Positions 45,841 through 57,084 of a stretch of 64,000 nucleotides of DNA are shown here, piece after piece. The translations under genes and the position numbers were made by a program. Every line of letters starts with the position of its first letter. Within the stretch, counting starts at the first letter, position 1. The stretch covers positions 1,124,501-1,188,500 of the forward strand of contig NZ_JAVLAT010000001.1 in assembly GCF_032190615.1 (NCBI RefSeq). Direction: 5' to 3'. Below the pieces are notes generated by a model. That model had not been told where the DNA came from, did not search any database, and was given only the letters and a program-made list of their open reading frames with translations. Source of the DNA: Brucella pseudogrignonensis (GTDB taxonomy: Bacteria > Pseudomonadota > Alphaproteobacteria > Rhizobiales > Rhizobiaceae).

Positions 45841-48800
45841 TTAGTTTCCGAGCGCATCCTCGAGGAAAGCTTCAAGCTGCGCAAGGTGCTTCGACATCAG
45901 ACCCGTTGCAGGCGACGCCGCTGCCGGACGACCGGTGTAGCGAACGCGCTGATGCTTTGCGTCGATATGTGCAAGAACCCATTCCAGATACGGATCGATG
46001 AACGACCACGCACCCATGTTCTTCGGCTCTTCCTGACACCAGACGATTTCTGCCTGACGGAAGCGAGACAGCTCATTGATGAGCGCCTTTGCCGGGAACG
46101 GGTAAAGCTGTTCGACACGCAGCAGATAGACATCATCGATGCCACGCTTTTCGCGCTCTTCGTAAAGATCGTAATAGACCTTACCCGAGCACAGAACGAC
46201 GCGGCGGATCTTGGCATCCTTTTGAAGCTTAATGCCTTCATCGCCCTTGTTGTACTGCGCATCATCCCAAAGCAGACGGTGGAACGAGGAATCGCCCGAC
46301 AGTTCGTTGAGGCTCGACACAGCACGCTTGTGGCGCAGCAGCGACTTTGGCGTCATCATGATCAGCGGCTTACGGAAGTCACGCTTCATCTGACGGCGCA
46401 GAATGTGGAAGTAGTTAGCCGGCGTGGTAACGTTGGCAACCTGCATGTTATCTTCCGCACAAAGCTGGAGATAACGCTCAAGACGCGCCGACGAATGCTC
46501 AGGACCCTGACCTTCATAGCCATGTGGCAGAAGGCAGACGAGACCCGACATACGCAGCCATTTGCGTTCACCCGACGAGATGAACTGATCGAACACGACC
46601 TGCGCACCGTTGGCGAAATCACCGAACTGGGCTTCCCAGAGAACCAGAGCACGTGGATCGGACAGCGAATAACCATATTCGTAGCCGAGCACAGCTTCTT
46701 CCGAAAGCATCGAGTTGATGGCTTCGTAGATCGCCTGCCCCTTCTGAATGTTGTTCAGCGGGATATAGCGGTTCTGGGTTTCCTGATCATAGAGAACCGT
46801 GTGGCGCTGCGAGAAGGTGCCGCGTTCCACGTCCTGACCGGACAGGCGGATTGGGCTGCCTTCGGAAACCAGGGAACCAAATGCCAGCGATTCAGCAGTT
46901 GCCCAATCGATGCCTTCACCCGTTTCGATCATCTTGGCGCGATTATCGAGGAAGCGCTGGATCGTGCGATGGACATTGAAGTCCTTTGGCACTTCAACAA
47001 GCTTCTTGCCGATTTCCTTGAGTGTCTTGATCGGAACGCCGGTCTTGCCGCGGCGCTGTTCGTCGGCATTGTCTGCCGTACGCAGGCCACTCCACGCACC
47101 GTCAAACCAGTCAGCCTTGTTTGGCTTATAGCTCTGACCCGCTTCAAATTCCTGCTCAAGCTTTTCGCGCCAGTCAGCCTTCATCTTGTCGATGTCAGCC
47201 TGTGCCAGCAAACCTTCAGCAATCAGCTTGTCGCTGTAAAGCTGAACAGTTGTCTTGTGCGCACGGATTTCCTTATACATCAATGGCTGAGTGAATGAAG
47301 GTTCGTCACCTTCATTGTGACCAAAGCGGCGATAGCAGAACATGTCCACAACAACAGGCTTGTGGAAGATCATGCGGAATTCCATCGCAACTTTCGCTGC
47401 GAAGACAACCGCTTCTGGATCGTCACCATTGACGTGGAAGATCGGCGCTTCAATCATCTTCGCCACGTCCGATGGATAAGGCGACGAACGCGAGAAGGCC
47501 GGATTGGTGGTGAAACCGATCTGGTTGTTGATGATGAAGTGCAGTGTACCGCCAACGCGGTGACCCTTCAGACCCGAAAGACCGAGACACTCGGCAACAA
47601 CACCCTGACCTGCGAAAGCAGCATCGCCGTGCAGCAGCAGCGGCAGAACCTTTGCGCGTTCAGTCAGTGGCACCATATCGTCGCGGGTACGGCCAACGAG
47701 CAGATCCTGCTTGGCGCGTGCCTTGCCCATGACAACCGGGTTGACGATTTCAAGGTGCGACGGGTTGGCAGTCAGCGAAAGGTGAACCTTGTTGCCATCG
47801 AACTCGCGGTCCGACGACGCACCAAGATGGTACTTCACGTCGCCCGAACCTTCCACATCGTCAGGCGCATAGGAGCCGCCCTTGAATTCGTGGAAAATTG
47901 CGCGGTGCGGCTTGCCCATAACCTGGGACAACACGTTCAGACGACCACGGTGCGCCATGCCGAGCACGACTTCCTTGAGGCCCATCTGACCGCCGCGCTT
48001 GACGATCTGTTCCAATGCCGGGATCAGCGATTCACCGCCATCAAGACCAAAACGCTTGGTGCCCTTGTACTTGACGTCAATGAACTGTTCAAAGCCTTCG
48101 GCTTCAATCAGCTTCGACAGAATGGCCTTCTTGCCTTCAGCGGTGAAAGCATAGCCTTTATCCGGGCCTTCGATGCGTTCCTGAATCCAGGCCTTTTCGA
48201 CCGGATCGGAAATATGCATGAATTCAACGCCGATATTGCCGCAATAGGTGCGCTTGAGAATTTCAAGCATCTGCGGAACGGTCGCGTATTCTAGACCAAG
48301 AACATTATCGATGAAGATCTTGCGATCGTAATCGGCAGGCGTGAAGCCATAGGTTGCCGGATCAAGTTCGCTGAAATCATTCGGCTTTTCAGCAAGACCG
48401 AGCGGATCAAGATTGGCATGCAAATGGCCACGCATACGGAATGCGCGGATCATCATGATGGCGCGAACGCTATCGCGTGCAGCCTGTGCAATCTCTTCGG
48501 ATGTCAATGCCGGAGCAGACGCTTTTGCATCGCCCTTTGCAGCCTTGCCCTTGAGCTTGTCGGTGACATGCTTTTCAACTTCAGCCCAGTTGCCGTCGAG
48601 TGCCGAAATCAGCTCGCCATTGGCCTGAATTGGCCAGTTCTTGCGGGTCCAGCTTGCGCCCTGTGCGTTTTTACGCACATCGTCGGCATCGTCCTTCAGC
48701 TGTGCGAAGAAATCGCGCCACTCGGCATCGACCGAGTTAGGATCATCCTCGTACTTGGCATAGAGCTCCTCAATATAGTCGGCATTGCCGCCATAGAGGA

Positions 48801-48846
48801 ACGAGGTAAGGGCGAAAACGTCGTTGGCTTGTTCTTGCCTTGCCAT
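45841..48846 (-). CDS. sucA: 2-oxoglutarate dehydrogenase E1
   Basis: A 1001-residue thiamine-diphosphate enzyme that decarboxylates 2-oxoglutarate and succinylates the E2 lipoyl group. The N-terminal E2-binding segment NDVFALTSFLYGGNADYIEELYAKY is present. Next come VLGMAHRGRLNVLSQVMGKP, the ThDP motif GDAAFAGQGVVAECL ... NNQIGFTT, and YRRFGHNEGDEPSFTQPLMY. The C-terminal transketolase domain has YGYSLSDPRALVLWEAQFGDFANGAQVVFDQFI (in parts). The length is normal. It follows sucD after a 255-nt gap that holds a strong hairpin. Confidence 0.97.
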   Translation of the reverse strand: MARQEQANDVFALTSFLYGGNADYIEELYAKYEDDPNSVDAEWRDFFAQLKDDADDVRKNAQGASWTRKNWPIQANGELISALDGNWAEVEKHVTDKLKGKAAKGDAKASAPALTSEEIAQAARDSVRAIMMIRAFRMRGHLHANLDPLGLAEKPNDFSELDPATYGFTPADYDRKIFIDNVLGLEYATVPQMLEILKRTYCGNIGVEFMHISDPVEKAWIQERIEGPDKGYAFTAEGKKAILSKLIEAEGFEQFIDVKYKGTKRFGLDGGESLIPALEQIVKRGGQMGLKEVVLGMAHRGRLNVLSQVMGKPHRAIFHEFKGGSYAPDDVEGSGDVKYHLGASSDREFDGNKVHLSLTANPSHLEIVNPVVMGKARAKQDLLVGRTRDDMVPLTERAKVLPLLLHGDAAFAGQGVVAECLGLSGLKGHRVGGTLHFIINNQIGFTTNPAFSRSSPYPSDVAKMIEAPIFHVNGDDPEAVVFAAKVAMEFRMIFHKPVVVDMFCYRRFGHNEGDEPSFTQPLMYKEIRAHKTTVQLYSDKLIAEGLLAQADIDKMKADWREKLEQEFEAGQSYKPNKADWFDGAWSGLRTADNADEQRRGKTGVPIKTLKEIGKKLVEVPKDFNVHRTIQRFLDNRAKMIETGEGIDWATAESLAFGSLVSEGSPIRLSGQDVERGTFSQRHTVLYDQETQNRYIPLNNIQKGQAIYEAINSMLSEEAVLGYEYGYSLSDPRALVLWEAQFGDFANGAQVVFDQFISSGERKWLRMSGLVCLLPHGYEGQGPEHSSARLERYLQLCAEDNMQVANVTTPANYFHILRRQMKRDFRKPLIMMTPKSLLRHKRAVSSLNELSGDSSFHRLLWDDAQYNKGDEGIKLQKDAKIRRVVLCSGKVYYDLYEEREKRGIDDVYLLRVEQLYPFPAKALINELSRFRQAEIVWCQEEPKNMGAWSFIDPYLEWVLAHIDAKHQRVRYTGRPAAASPATGLMSKHLAQLEAFLEDALGN

Positions 48847-49043
48847 AACCTAATCCGGAGCCTCCGCTCCGTCTCCTTGTAGTGGCTCATCATGCGCGGG
48901 CCGGAAGCTTTTGACCTTCATCCCTCACGCCGCCGGGGAGGAACCACAACAGACCCCGGCATAACTCAATCGCGAACTCTATTCCTGCGGAAGAATGATG
49001 GCCAAAGCCTGACATTCTCTTAAACCGACCGCTGCGGCTGGTA

Positions 49044-49077
49044 TATTAAACCCGGCAGCGGCTTTCGCCACTGCCGG
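49044..49077 (-). terminator. hairpin between sucD and sucA
   Basis: CCGGCAG (49052-49058) pairs with CTGCCGG (49071-49077), and inside it GGC pairs with GCC. On the minus strand TTTAATAT follows. It resembles a weak terminator or attenuator within the operon, 25 nt past the sucD stop. The remaining 48847-49051 gap shows no gene. Confidence 0.6.
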
Positions 49078-49101
49078 TTCATTTCAATCAATAACGCAGT
49101 C

Positions 49102-50004
49102 TCAGCCCTTGAGGACTTCAACCAGCGTCTTGCCGAGCTGTGCTGGCGAAGGAGACACGCGAATGCCAGCCGATTCCATGGCTGCAATCTTGTCTTCTGC
49201 GCCGCCCTTGCCGCCCGAGATCACGGCGCCAGCATGGCCCATGGTGCGTCCGGCAGGAGCCGTACGGCCAGCGATAAAGCCAACCATTGGCTTCTTGCGA
49301 CCGCGCTTTGCTTCGTCCTTCAGGAACTGCGCTGCTTCTTCTTCAGCGGAGCCACCGATTTCACCGATCATGACGATCGACTTGGTTTCGTCGTCGGCGA
49401 GGAACATTTCCAACACGTCGATGAACTCGGTGCCCTTGACCGGATCACCGCCGATACCAACAGCAGTGGTCTGGCCGAGGCCTTCGTTCGAAGTCTGGAA
49501 CACTGCTTCATAGGTAAGCGTACCGGAGCGCGAAACAACACCCACCGAACCCTTCTTGAAGATATTGCCCGGCATAATGCCGATCTTGCATTCTTCAGGG
49601 GTCAGGATGCCTGGGCAGTTTGGTCCAAGCAGGCGCGACTTCGAGCGTTCCAGACGCTCCTTGACGCGAACCATGTCCATGACCGGAATGCCTTCGGTGA
49701 TGCAGACGATGAAGCCGACTTCAGCCTCAATGGCTTCGATGATGGCATCGGCTGCACCTGCTGGCGGAACATAGATCACCGATGCGTCTGCACCTGTGCG
49801 TTCCTTAGCTTCTGCAACAGTTGCGAAGATCGGAAGCTTTTCGCCTTTCGAACCTTCCCAGGTTTCGCCACCCTTTTTCGGGTGGATACCGCCGACCATC
49901 TGCGTGCCGTAATAAGCAAGCGCCTGTTCGGTGTGGAAAGTACCGGTCTTGCCGGTCAGGCCCTGTACGAGAACCTTGGTGTCCTTGTTAACGAGAATGG
50001 ACAT
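49102..50004 (-). CDS. sucD: succinyl-CoA synthetase alpha subunit
   Basis: A 300-residue subunit that binds CoA and carries the phosphohistidine. [30 protein letters not shown] N-terminus (CoA site), the [11 protein letters not shown] segment, [20 protein letters not shown] and the active-site His in [19 protein letters not shown] are present. It follows sucC with a 3-nt gap. Confidence 0.97.
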   Translation of the reverse strand: MSILVNKDTKVLVQGLTGKTGTFHTEQALAYYGTQMVGGIHPKKGGETWEGSKGEKLPIFATVAEAKERTGADASVIYVPPAGAADAIIEAIEAEVGFIVCITEGIPVMDMVRVKERLERSKSRLLGPNCPGILTPEECKIGIMPGNIFKKGSVGVVSRSGTLTYEAVFQTSNEGLGQTTAVGIGGDPVKGTEFIDVLEMFLADDETKSIVMIGEIGGSAEEEAAQFLKDEAKRGRKKPMVGFIAGRTAPAGRTMGHAGAVISGGKGGAEDKIAAMESAGIRVSPSPAQLGKTLVEVLKG

Positions 50005-50007
50005 GCC

Positions 50008-51204
50008 TTAGTTTCCCTTCACTGCAGCGACGATTTTCTGCGCCGCATCGTCGAGATCGTCAGCCGAAATAACATTCAGGCCGCTCTCGTTGATGATCTT
50101 CTTGCCAAGCTCAACATTGGTGCCTTCAAGACGGACAACCAGAGGAACCTTGAGGCCAACTTCCTTAACGGCAGCGATAACGCCTTCGGCGATCACGTCG
50201 CACTTCATGATCCCACCGAAGATGTTGACCAGAATGCCCTGAACAGCCGGATCAGCGGTGATGATCTTGAACGCAGCCGTAACCTTTTCCTTGGAAGCGC
50301 CGCCACCAACGTCGAGGAAGTTAGCTGGCTCAGCACCGTAAAGCTTGATGATGTCCATGGTTGCCATGGCAAGGCCTGCACCGTTGACCATGCAGCCGAT
50401 GTTGCCATCAAGAGCGACGTAAGCGAGATCGTGCTTGGAAGCTTCGATTTCCTTTTCGTCTTCTTCCGACAAATCGCGCAATTCCTGAATGTCAGGATGA
50501 CGGAACAATGCATTGCCGTCGAACGATACCTTGGCATCGAGAACACGCACACGGCCATCGGTCATGACGATCAGTGGGTTGATTTCCAGAAGGCTCATAT
50601 CCTTCTCGGTGAATGCCTTGTAGAGGATCGGGAACAGCTTGAGGCCGTCTTCACGCGCTGCATCCTTAAGCTCTAACGCATCAGCGAGCTTGTTGGCGTC
50701 TTCATCGGTCACGCCCTTGGCAGGATCGATAGCAACGGTGATGATCTTTTCTGGCGTTTCTTCAGCAACAGCTTCAATGTCCATACCGCCTTCGGTCGAA
50801 ACGACGAAAGCAGGACGACCAACCGTGCGGTCGATGAGGACCGAGAGATAAAGCTCACGCGCAATGTCTGCACCATCTTCGATGTAAAGACGGTTGACCT
50901 GCTTGCCAGCTTCGCCTGTCTGCTTGGTCACGAGCGTGTTGCCGAGCATTTCCTTGGCATGGGAAACAACTTCTTCGATCGACTTTGCAAGACGAACGCC
51001 GCCCTTTGCATCAGGACCGAGTTCTTTGAACTTGCCCTTGCCGCGTCCACCAGCATGGATCTGGCTCTTGACGACATAAAGCGGGCCTGGAAGCGTCTTT
51101 GCCCATTCTTCCGCCTGTTCGACGGAATAAACAGCCACACCATTGGCGATCGGTGCGCCGAAGGTATGGAGCAGGCGCTTGGCCTGATATTCGTGAATAT
51201 TCAT
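50008..51204 (-). CDS. sucC: succinyl-CoA synthetase beta subunit
   Basis: A 398-residue nucleotide-binding subunit that forms succinate and ATP or GTP from succinyl-Co[26 protein letters not shown], the ATP-grasp [50 protein letters not shown] and [13 protein letters not shown] are typical (each in part). It lies 76 nt after mdh. Confidence 0.97.
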   Translation of the reverse strand: MNIHEYQAKRLLHTFGAPIANGVAVYSVEQAEEWAKTLPGPLYVVKSQIHAGGRGKGKFKELGPDAKGGVRLAKSIEEVVSHAKEMLGNTLVTKQTGEAGKQVNRLYIEDGADIARELYLSVLIDRTVGRPAFVVSTEGGMDIEAVAEETPEKIITVAIDPAKGVTDEDANKLADALELKDAAREDGLKLFPILYKAFTEKDMSLLEINPLIVMTDGRVRVLDAKVSFDGNALFRHPDIQELRDLSEEDEKEIEASKHDLAYVALDGNIGCMVNGAGLAMATMDIIKLYGAEPANFLDVGGGASKEKVTAAFKIITADPAVQGILVNIFGGIMKCDVIAEGVIAAVKEVGLKVPLVVRLEGTNVELGKKIINESGLNVISADDLDDAAQKIVAAVKGN

Positions 51205-51280
51205 CTGGTTGTCCTCTGCGGATTAACAGCCGGAAAAGGCCGGGACTGCGTATGCGTAGCCATCCGGCCTGATCTGGAAC

Positions 51281-52357
<1,077 letters not shown>

Positions 52358-52403
52358 TCATTATTTTGCGACCAATGTTTTCAATCGGTTAGATTTATAT
52401 GGA

Positions 52404-52419
52404 CTTACGTAAACGTAAG
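52404..52419. promoter_or_regulatory. perfect palindrome in the mdh promoter region
   Basis: CTTACGT (52404-52410) and ACGTAAG (52413-52419) form a 7-bp inverted repeat with AA between. On the minus strand TATAAAT, a plausible -10 box, follows a few bases downstream, placing the palindrome about where a -35 region would lie. It stands about 160 nt before the mdh ATG. The rest of the 52244-52649 gap holds the mdh leader and no gene. Confidence 0.5.
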
Positions 52420-52649
52420 ACATTTTGGCAAATTCGGGGCAAATGAGTCTCTTCGTCCGGCTGTTTCATATCCCCGGAAACGAGACAGCGCGTCCGCACA
52501 TTGGTTCTGCTGGGGAGTACAATCGATTAAACGAAAACCGCATCCCAACCAAGCTACGTTGCGTTAACATAGCCCGCGAATGCTATAAGTCGAGTCTGTG
52601 GCAGTTCGATGATAGATCGCATCTCAAAAGGAAAGGAATGCGATCCGTC

Positions 52650-53813
52650 TCAGCCTGTTGATTTTTCAGAAAATGCATCGAGATATTCCGCGCTCTGCAT
52701 TTCAAACAGGCGCGATGCTGTGCGGTCAAACTCGAAGGCTTCCACCCCTTGTTTTGCCTGATAGAGCTTTTCAGGCTGCGCTTCGGCGGAAACAAAAAGC
52801 CGTGCGTGATGATCATAAAGCACGTCAATCAGCAAAATGAAGCGCTTGGCCTCATTGCGGCGTGAAAGATCAAGCACCGGCACATCGTCAATGAACAGCG
52901 TCTGATAGCGTGAAACAATCGCGATATAATCATTGGCTGCAAGCGGCTGCGCGCAAAGCTCGTCAAAGGTGAAACGTGCGGCCCCCGGTACGGCCTGACG
53001 AACGACAATATCGCGACCCTTGATATGAATAACGTCTGGCTGTTCTTGCTGACCATCCTTATGGGCCGTCCAGGCCGCATCCATACGCTTAGTGGTCTCG
53101 GAATTGAGCGGCGTCAGATAAACCGGCTGACGGTCAAGCTTTTCCAGTCGGTAATCCGTGCGGGAATCAAGATTGATCACATCGACATGCTTTTTCAGAA
53201 TATCAACGAATGGCAGAAACAGCTGGCGGTTCAGTCCGTCTCGATAGAGATTGTCAGGCGCAACGTTAGACGTTGCAATCAGCACCACACCATGGGCAAA
53301 CAGAGCATTGAACAGGCGCGACAGGATCATCGCATCGGCAATATCTGTGACGGTAAATTCGTCAAAGCACAGCACCCATGCCTGCTGCGCTAAGGCTTCC
53401 GCAACGGGTGGTATCGGATCTTCCTGCTTGGTTTCGCCCCGCTTCAAAGCCTGACGATGCGCATTGATCCGCTCATGCGCATCCGCCATAAAATCATTGA
53501 AATGCACACGGCGTTTACGTTCAACCGGCAAAAGCTGAAAGAACATATCCATCAGCATGGTTTTGCCGCGGCCCACTTCACCGTGAACATAAAGCCCTTT
53601 GACGGTGGCAATTTCCTTGCGCTTGCCAAACAGCCAGCCAAGCGCGCTCGATTTGCGCGACAGACGCTTGGTGCAGATTTCCTCGATCAGCCGGTCATAG
53701 CGCGCGGTCAGCTCAAGCTGTGCAGGATCGGAATCAACCTCGCCAGCTCTGACCAGCGCATCATATTGCTCGCGAACCGATGGGAACGCCTTCAGATTAC
53801 CGTCGAAAGACAT
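52650..53813 (-). CDS. zapE: cell division protein ZapE (AFG1-like ATPase)
   Basis: A 387-residue P-loop ATPase. Walker A GEVGRGKTMLMDMFF (about 80-94), HFNDFMADAHERI, Walker B CFDEFTVTDIADAMILSRLF, LIATSNVAPDNLY and the C-terminal SRYQTLFIDDVPVLDLSRRNEAKRFILLIDVLYDH (in parts) match the AFG1/ZapE family. ZapE associates with the division ring, while AFG1 relatives aid respiratory complex quality control. It lies upstream of mdh on the same strand after a 406-nt gap. Confidence 0.95.
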   Translation of the reverse strand: MSFDGNLKAFPSVREQYDALVRAGEVDSDPAQLELTARYDRLIEEICTKRLSRKSSALGWLFGKRKEIATVKGLYVHGEVGRGKTMLMDMFFQLLPVERKRRVHFNDFMADAHERINAHRQALKRGETKQEDPIPPVAEALAQQAWVLCFDEFTVTDIADAMILSRLFNALFAHGVVLIATSNVAPDNLYRDGLNRQLFLPFVDILKKHVDVINLDSRTDYRLEKLDRQPVYLTPLNSETTKRMDAAWTAHKDGQQEQPDVIHIKGRDIVVRQAVPGAARFTFDELCAQPLAANDYIAIVSRYQTLFIDDVPVLDLSRRNEAKRFILLIDVLYDHHARLFVSAEAQPEKLYQAKQGVEAFEFDRTASRLFEMQSAEYLDAFSEKSTG

Positions 53814-53894
53814 GATAGCTTGTCCAACCGCCTAATTGCAGAAAAGGCGGAGCGTCTTGCGACTGCCCCGCCTGTCTTTAACTCAAGTGCCTGA

Positions 53895-54431
53895 TCAGCG
53901 CGACAGCGAAACAGACTGTCCGCTTGTGGTCTGACCATCGAAGCGACCCTGACCGGACGAATAAAGTGTCGCGACCGTGCCGCCATTCGCGTCATAGAGC
54001 GATAGCTGCTTGCCATTGACTGCCCATGAGGCGAGGCTACCCAGTTCACCCGGGCAGCGCAGTGGACCAGCGCGGAAACCCTGACCATATTTGGTCTGCG
54101 GCGTTGCAATCTTACACTGCTGACCGGCAAGTGACGCATTCCATACACCAGCGACCTTACCCGGTGTCAGATCAGGCGCTGATTCGGGCGGAAGGCTTGC
54201 CACCTGCGTACCAGCTTCTGACTGCGACATGTCGGTTGCAGGCGCAGTCGGGAACGAATTTGGAGCATCCAGATTGCCGGACTGTACGGAACTGACAGGA
54301 GCAGAGCGCAGCGGCGCTGGTGGTGGTGGCGACATATTGTTGTCAAAGCCTCCAACCCGCGAGCTCTGGCAACCAGCCAGAATAGCACCCGCTGCAGCAA
54401 TGCTGAGCAAACTTGCTTTTGAAATTCCCAT
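53895..54431 (-). CDS. omp19: outer-membrane lipoprotein Omp19, protease-inhibitor-like
   Basis: A 178-residue lipoprotein. The signal peptide ends in lipobox LAGC with Cys21. A Pro/Ser-rich linker (about 30-85) with SPPPPAPLRSAPVSSVQ leads to a beta-barrel domain like bacterial Inh protease inhibitors (about 88-178). It has VAGVWNASLAGQQCKIATPQ, RAGPLRCPGELGSLASWAVNG and LYSSGQGRFDGQT (each in part), with two Cys. Brucella Omp19 is a surface lipoprotein that inhibits host proteases. The ATG at 54431 has GGAG upstream. This is the best taxonomic marker in the window. Confidence 0.95.
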   Translation of the reverse strand: MGISKASLLSIAAAGAILAGCQSSRVGGFDNNMSPPPPAPLRSAPVSSVQSGNLDAPNSFPTAPATDMSQSEAGTQVASLPPESAPDLTPGKVAGVWNASLAGQQCKIATPQTKYGQGFRAGPLRCPGELGSLASWAVNGKQLSLYDANGGTVATLYSSGQGRFDGQTTSGQSVSLSR

Positions 54432-54896
54432 CTGGTTCTCCAATTCCTAAGTCGTCTTTCTAAGACATCCTGGGGCTGACTATTTTGGGGAAGTGCCCCT
54501 CGTATCATCGAGTTTGAAAGCTCGAGCTAAAACAATATTGCACCGATAAAATGGCGATATGGTTAAAAAATCAACAGTAGTCAGCTGTGAATTTAACCTA
54601 CCAGCGTCAATAACGCTTGAAATGGCTTAGAAATTTTTGGAATGGCACAGGAAGGACACAGTTTTTGAAGAAATTGCGATCAATAATGAAGCCCATCAAA
54701 CACCAGTGCCGCCAATAGTGCGCCGGTACTGGCAATTTGTGGGCTTTTCCGCCATATAAGGCGCATCCCGAAAAGTGTGAAACGGTTTTCGGACTAAGAT
54801 GTGGCTTGAAGGAATAAGTTGGAGCGCGGATCGGATCAAATCAGATCGAAATGCGCTCCAGAAACTTTCCAGAATATACGGGATCCAGAACCAGCA
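54432..54896. other. intergenic region between omp19 and dapF
   Basis: These 465 bp separate divergent genes and must hold both promoters. The omp19 side is AT-rich (about 54530-54660). The dapF side carries a composite palindromic repeat. I see no further gene. No promoter box could be set with certainty. Confidence 0.5.
54761..54860. repeat. composite Rhizobiales palindromic repeat before dapF
   Basis: A GCATCCCGAAAAGTG...GGTTTTCGG palindrome (about 54761-54806) is followed by a second palindrome. The second has GGAGCGC (54821-54827) and GCGCTCC (54853-54859) around GATCGGATCAAATCAGATCG. The two motifs often travel together in this order of bacteria. The second lies in the probable 5' leader of dapF. 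Confidence 0.75.
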
Positions 54897-55784
54897 ATGA
54901 GTAAGGCTATCTTCGCCAAAATGAACGGACTAGGCAACAAGATCATTGTTGCCGATATGCGCGGGCGCGGCGATCACATCGCACCGGCTGCTGCAATCCG
55001 TTTGGCCGGTGACGAAGCCACCTCGTTCGATCAGATCATGGCGATCCATGATCCAAAAACGCCCGGCACCGATCATTACATTGAGATCATCAATTGCGAT
55101 GGCACGCAAGCGCAAGCTTGTGGCAACGGCACACGCTGCGTTGTGCAGTGGCTTTCCAATGAAAGCGGCAAGCAGGATTACACTTTCCAGACCCTGGCAG
55201 GCATTCTAACTGCCAATCAACACGAAGACGGGCTGATCACGGTCGATATGGGCAAGCCGCATTTCGGCTGGAAGGAAATCCCCCTCGCCCATGAAGTGGA
55301 CGACACCCGCGCCATTGATCTGTCTGCTGGCCCTGCCGATGCGCCTGTTCTGCAAGCGCCGTCGATTGCATCGATGGGCAATCCGCATGCGATCTTCTGG
55401 GTCGAAAACGATGTCTGGTCCTATGCGCTCGATCAATATGGTCCGGCACTGGAACATGACCCGATTTTCCCCGAGCGTGCTAATATTTCCATCGCGCAAA
55501 TCACATCGCGCGACAGCATGAATCTGCGCACATGGGAACGTGGTGCAGGCATTACCCGCGCTTGCGGTTCTGCCGCCTGCGCTGCCGCTGTTTCAGGCGC
55601 ACGCACGGGCCGCACTGAACGCAATGTCACCGTCCATGTCCCCGGCGGCCCGCTTAAAATCGAATGGCGCGAGGATGATCACGTCATGATGACCGGCCCT
55701 GCCGAATGGGAATTCGACGGCACATTTGATCCTGCAACCGGCGCATGGGAGTACGCCCCAAAGACGAGCCGGGGAGCTGCCTGA
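54897..55784 (+). CDS. dapF: diaminopimelate epimerase
   Basis: A 295-residue PLP-independent epimerase that makes meso-diaminopimelate for lysine and peptidoglycan. [18 protein letters not shown] at the start and the two catalytic cysteines in [13 protein letters not shown] and [21 protein letters not shown] are present. The ATG at 54897 gives the normal N-terminus. The open frame back to 54819 lies in a palindromic repeat. Its TGA overlaps the mtaB ATG by one base. Confidence 0.97.
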   Translation: MSKAIFAKMNGLGNKIIVADMRGRGDHIAPAAAIRLAGDEATSFDQIMAIHDPKTPGTDHYIEIINCDGTQAQACGNGTRCVVQWLSNESGKQDYTFQTLAGILTANQHEDGLITVDMGKPHFGWKEIPLAHEVDDTRAIDLSAGPADAPVLQAPSIASMGNPHAIFWVENDVWSYALDQYGPALEHDPIFPERANISIAQITSRDSMNLRTWERGAGITRACGSAACAAAVSGARTGRTERNVTVHVPGGPLKIEWREDDHVMMTGPAEWEFDGTFDPATGAWEYAPKTSRGAA

Positions 55785-57067
55785 TGGCTGTAGAAGTCGT
55801 AACCTTCGGATGCCGGCTCAACACCTATGAATCCGAGGTGATGAAACGCGAAGCCGATAGTGCTGGCCTTGGCGAGTTGAAAGATGGCGCGATCATCTTC
55901 AACACCTGTGCGGTCACATCGGAAGCCGTACGTCAGGCCCGTCAGGCCATCCGCAAAGCGCGCCGCGATAATCCGCAAGCGCGCATCATTGTGACGGGCT
56001 GTGCCGCACAAACGGAATCGGCCAAATTCGAAGCCATGGACGAAGTCGACCTCATTCTGGGCAATGAGGAAAAACTGAAATCCAACTCCTACCGCATGCT
56101 GCCTGATTTCGGCGTAAACCAGTTTGAGAAAGTCCGCGTCAACGAGATTATGGAAGTGCGCGAAACCGCGAGCCACATGGTCGATGCCATTGAAGGCCGC
56201 GCCCGCGCATTTGTGCAGGTGCAGAATGGTTGCGATCATCGCTGCACCTTCTGCATTATCCCTTATGGCCGCGGCAATTCGCGTTCGGTGCCGATGGGCG
56301 GCGTGGTCGATCAGGTCAAACGCCTTGTCGATAATGGTTATGCCGAAGTCGTGCTCACCGGCGTGGACATGACCTCTTATGGTCCCGATCTGCCGGGTAG
56401 CTTACGCCTTGGTAAGCTGGTGAAAACCGTTCTCGCTCAGGTGCCGGATTTGCAGCGCCTGCGTCTGTCATCCATTGATTCAATTGAGGCGGACGAAGAC
56501 CTGATGGATGCAATCGCCAATGAAAAGCGCCTGATGCCGCATTTGCATCTGTCGCTTCAGGCGGGCGATGACATGATTTTAAAGCGCATGAAGCGCCGCC
56601 ATCTGCGCGATGATTCCATCCGCTTCTGCGCAGATGTACGCGCTCTTCGCCCTGACATTGTGTTCGGTGCCGACATCATCGCCGGTTTCCCGACCGAAAC
56701 CGAAGAGATGTTTGCAAATTCGATGAAGATCGTTGAGGAATGCGGACTGACGCATTTGCACGTCTTCCCTTACAGTGCCCGCGAAGGCACACCGGCTGCG
56801 CGTATGCCGCAGGTCAGGCGCGACATCGTCAAAGATCGCGCAAAAAGGCTGCGCGCTGTGGGCGACAAGGCTTATGAAAAACACCTCGCTTCTCTCAACG
56901 GCACTCACCAGCGCCTGTTGATCGAGAAGGAAGGCATTGCCCGCACGGAAGGCTTTACGCTGGCCGCTGTGGATCAAGGCAATGCTGGCGAAATTATCGA
57001 ACGAATTGTGACGGGGCATGACGGTGAAAAACTTCTCACCCGTCAGGCAGAGCCCAAAGCGGCTTAA
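55784..57067 (+). CDS. mtaB: tRNA t6A37 methylthiotransferase MtaB
   Basis: A 427-residue radical SAM enzyme that converts t6A37 to ms2t6A37 in tRNA. The N-terminal UPF0004 domain has TFGCRLNTYESEVM, NTCAVTSEA and VTGCAAQ, whose Cys bind the auxiliary cluster. The radical SAM motif is in VQNGCDHRCTFCIIPYGRGNSRS. A C-terminal TRAM-like segment is at about 355-425. The MiaB family is the wider group, and the RLNTYE start supports MtaB. It works after TsaD, also in this window. It overlaps dapF. Confidence 0.93.
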   Translation: MAVEVVTFGCRLNTYESEVMKREADSAGLGELKDGAIIFNTCAVTSEAVRQARQAIRKARRDNPQARIIVTGCAAQTESAKFEAMDEVDLILGNEEKLKSNSYRMLPDFGVNQFEKVRVNEIMEVRETASHMVDAIEGRARAFVQVQNGCDHRCTFCIIPYGRGNSRSVPMGGVVDQVKRLVDNGYAEVVLTGVDMTSYGPDLPGSLRLGKLVKTVLAQVPDLQRLRLSSIDSIEADEDLMDAIANEKRLMPHLHLSLQAGDDMILKRMKRRHLRDDSIRFCADVRALRPDIVFGADIIAGFPTETEEMFANSMKIVEECGLTHLHVFPYSAREGTPAARMPQVRRDIVKDRAKRLRAVGDKAYEKHLASLNGTHQRLLIEKEGIARTEGFTLAAVDQGNAGEIIERIVTGHDGEKLLTRQAEPKAA

Positions 57068-57084
57068 ACAAGGCATTAAAATTC

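Noticed and set aside
44617..47298. 893-codon open frame on the plus strand
   Set aside because: It is exactly antisense to sucB and sucA. Its composition is rich in Arg/His/Cys, as expected of a reversed frame of high-codon-bias genes, and it has no domain or RBS.
52425..52661. 78-codon frame upstream of mdh
   Set aside because: It is in the mdh promoter region, has no RBS and overlaps the zapE end.
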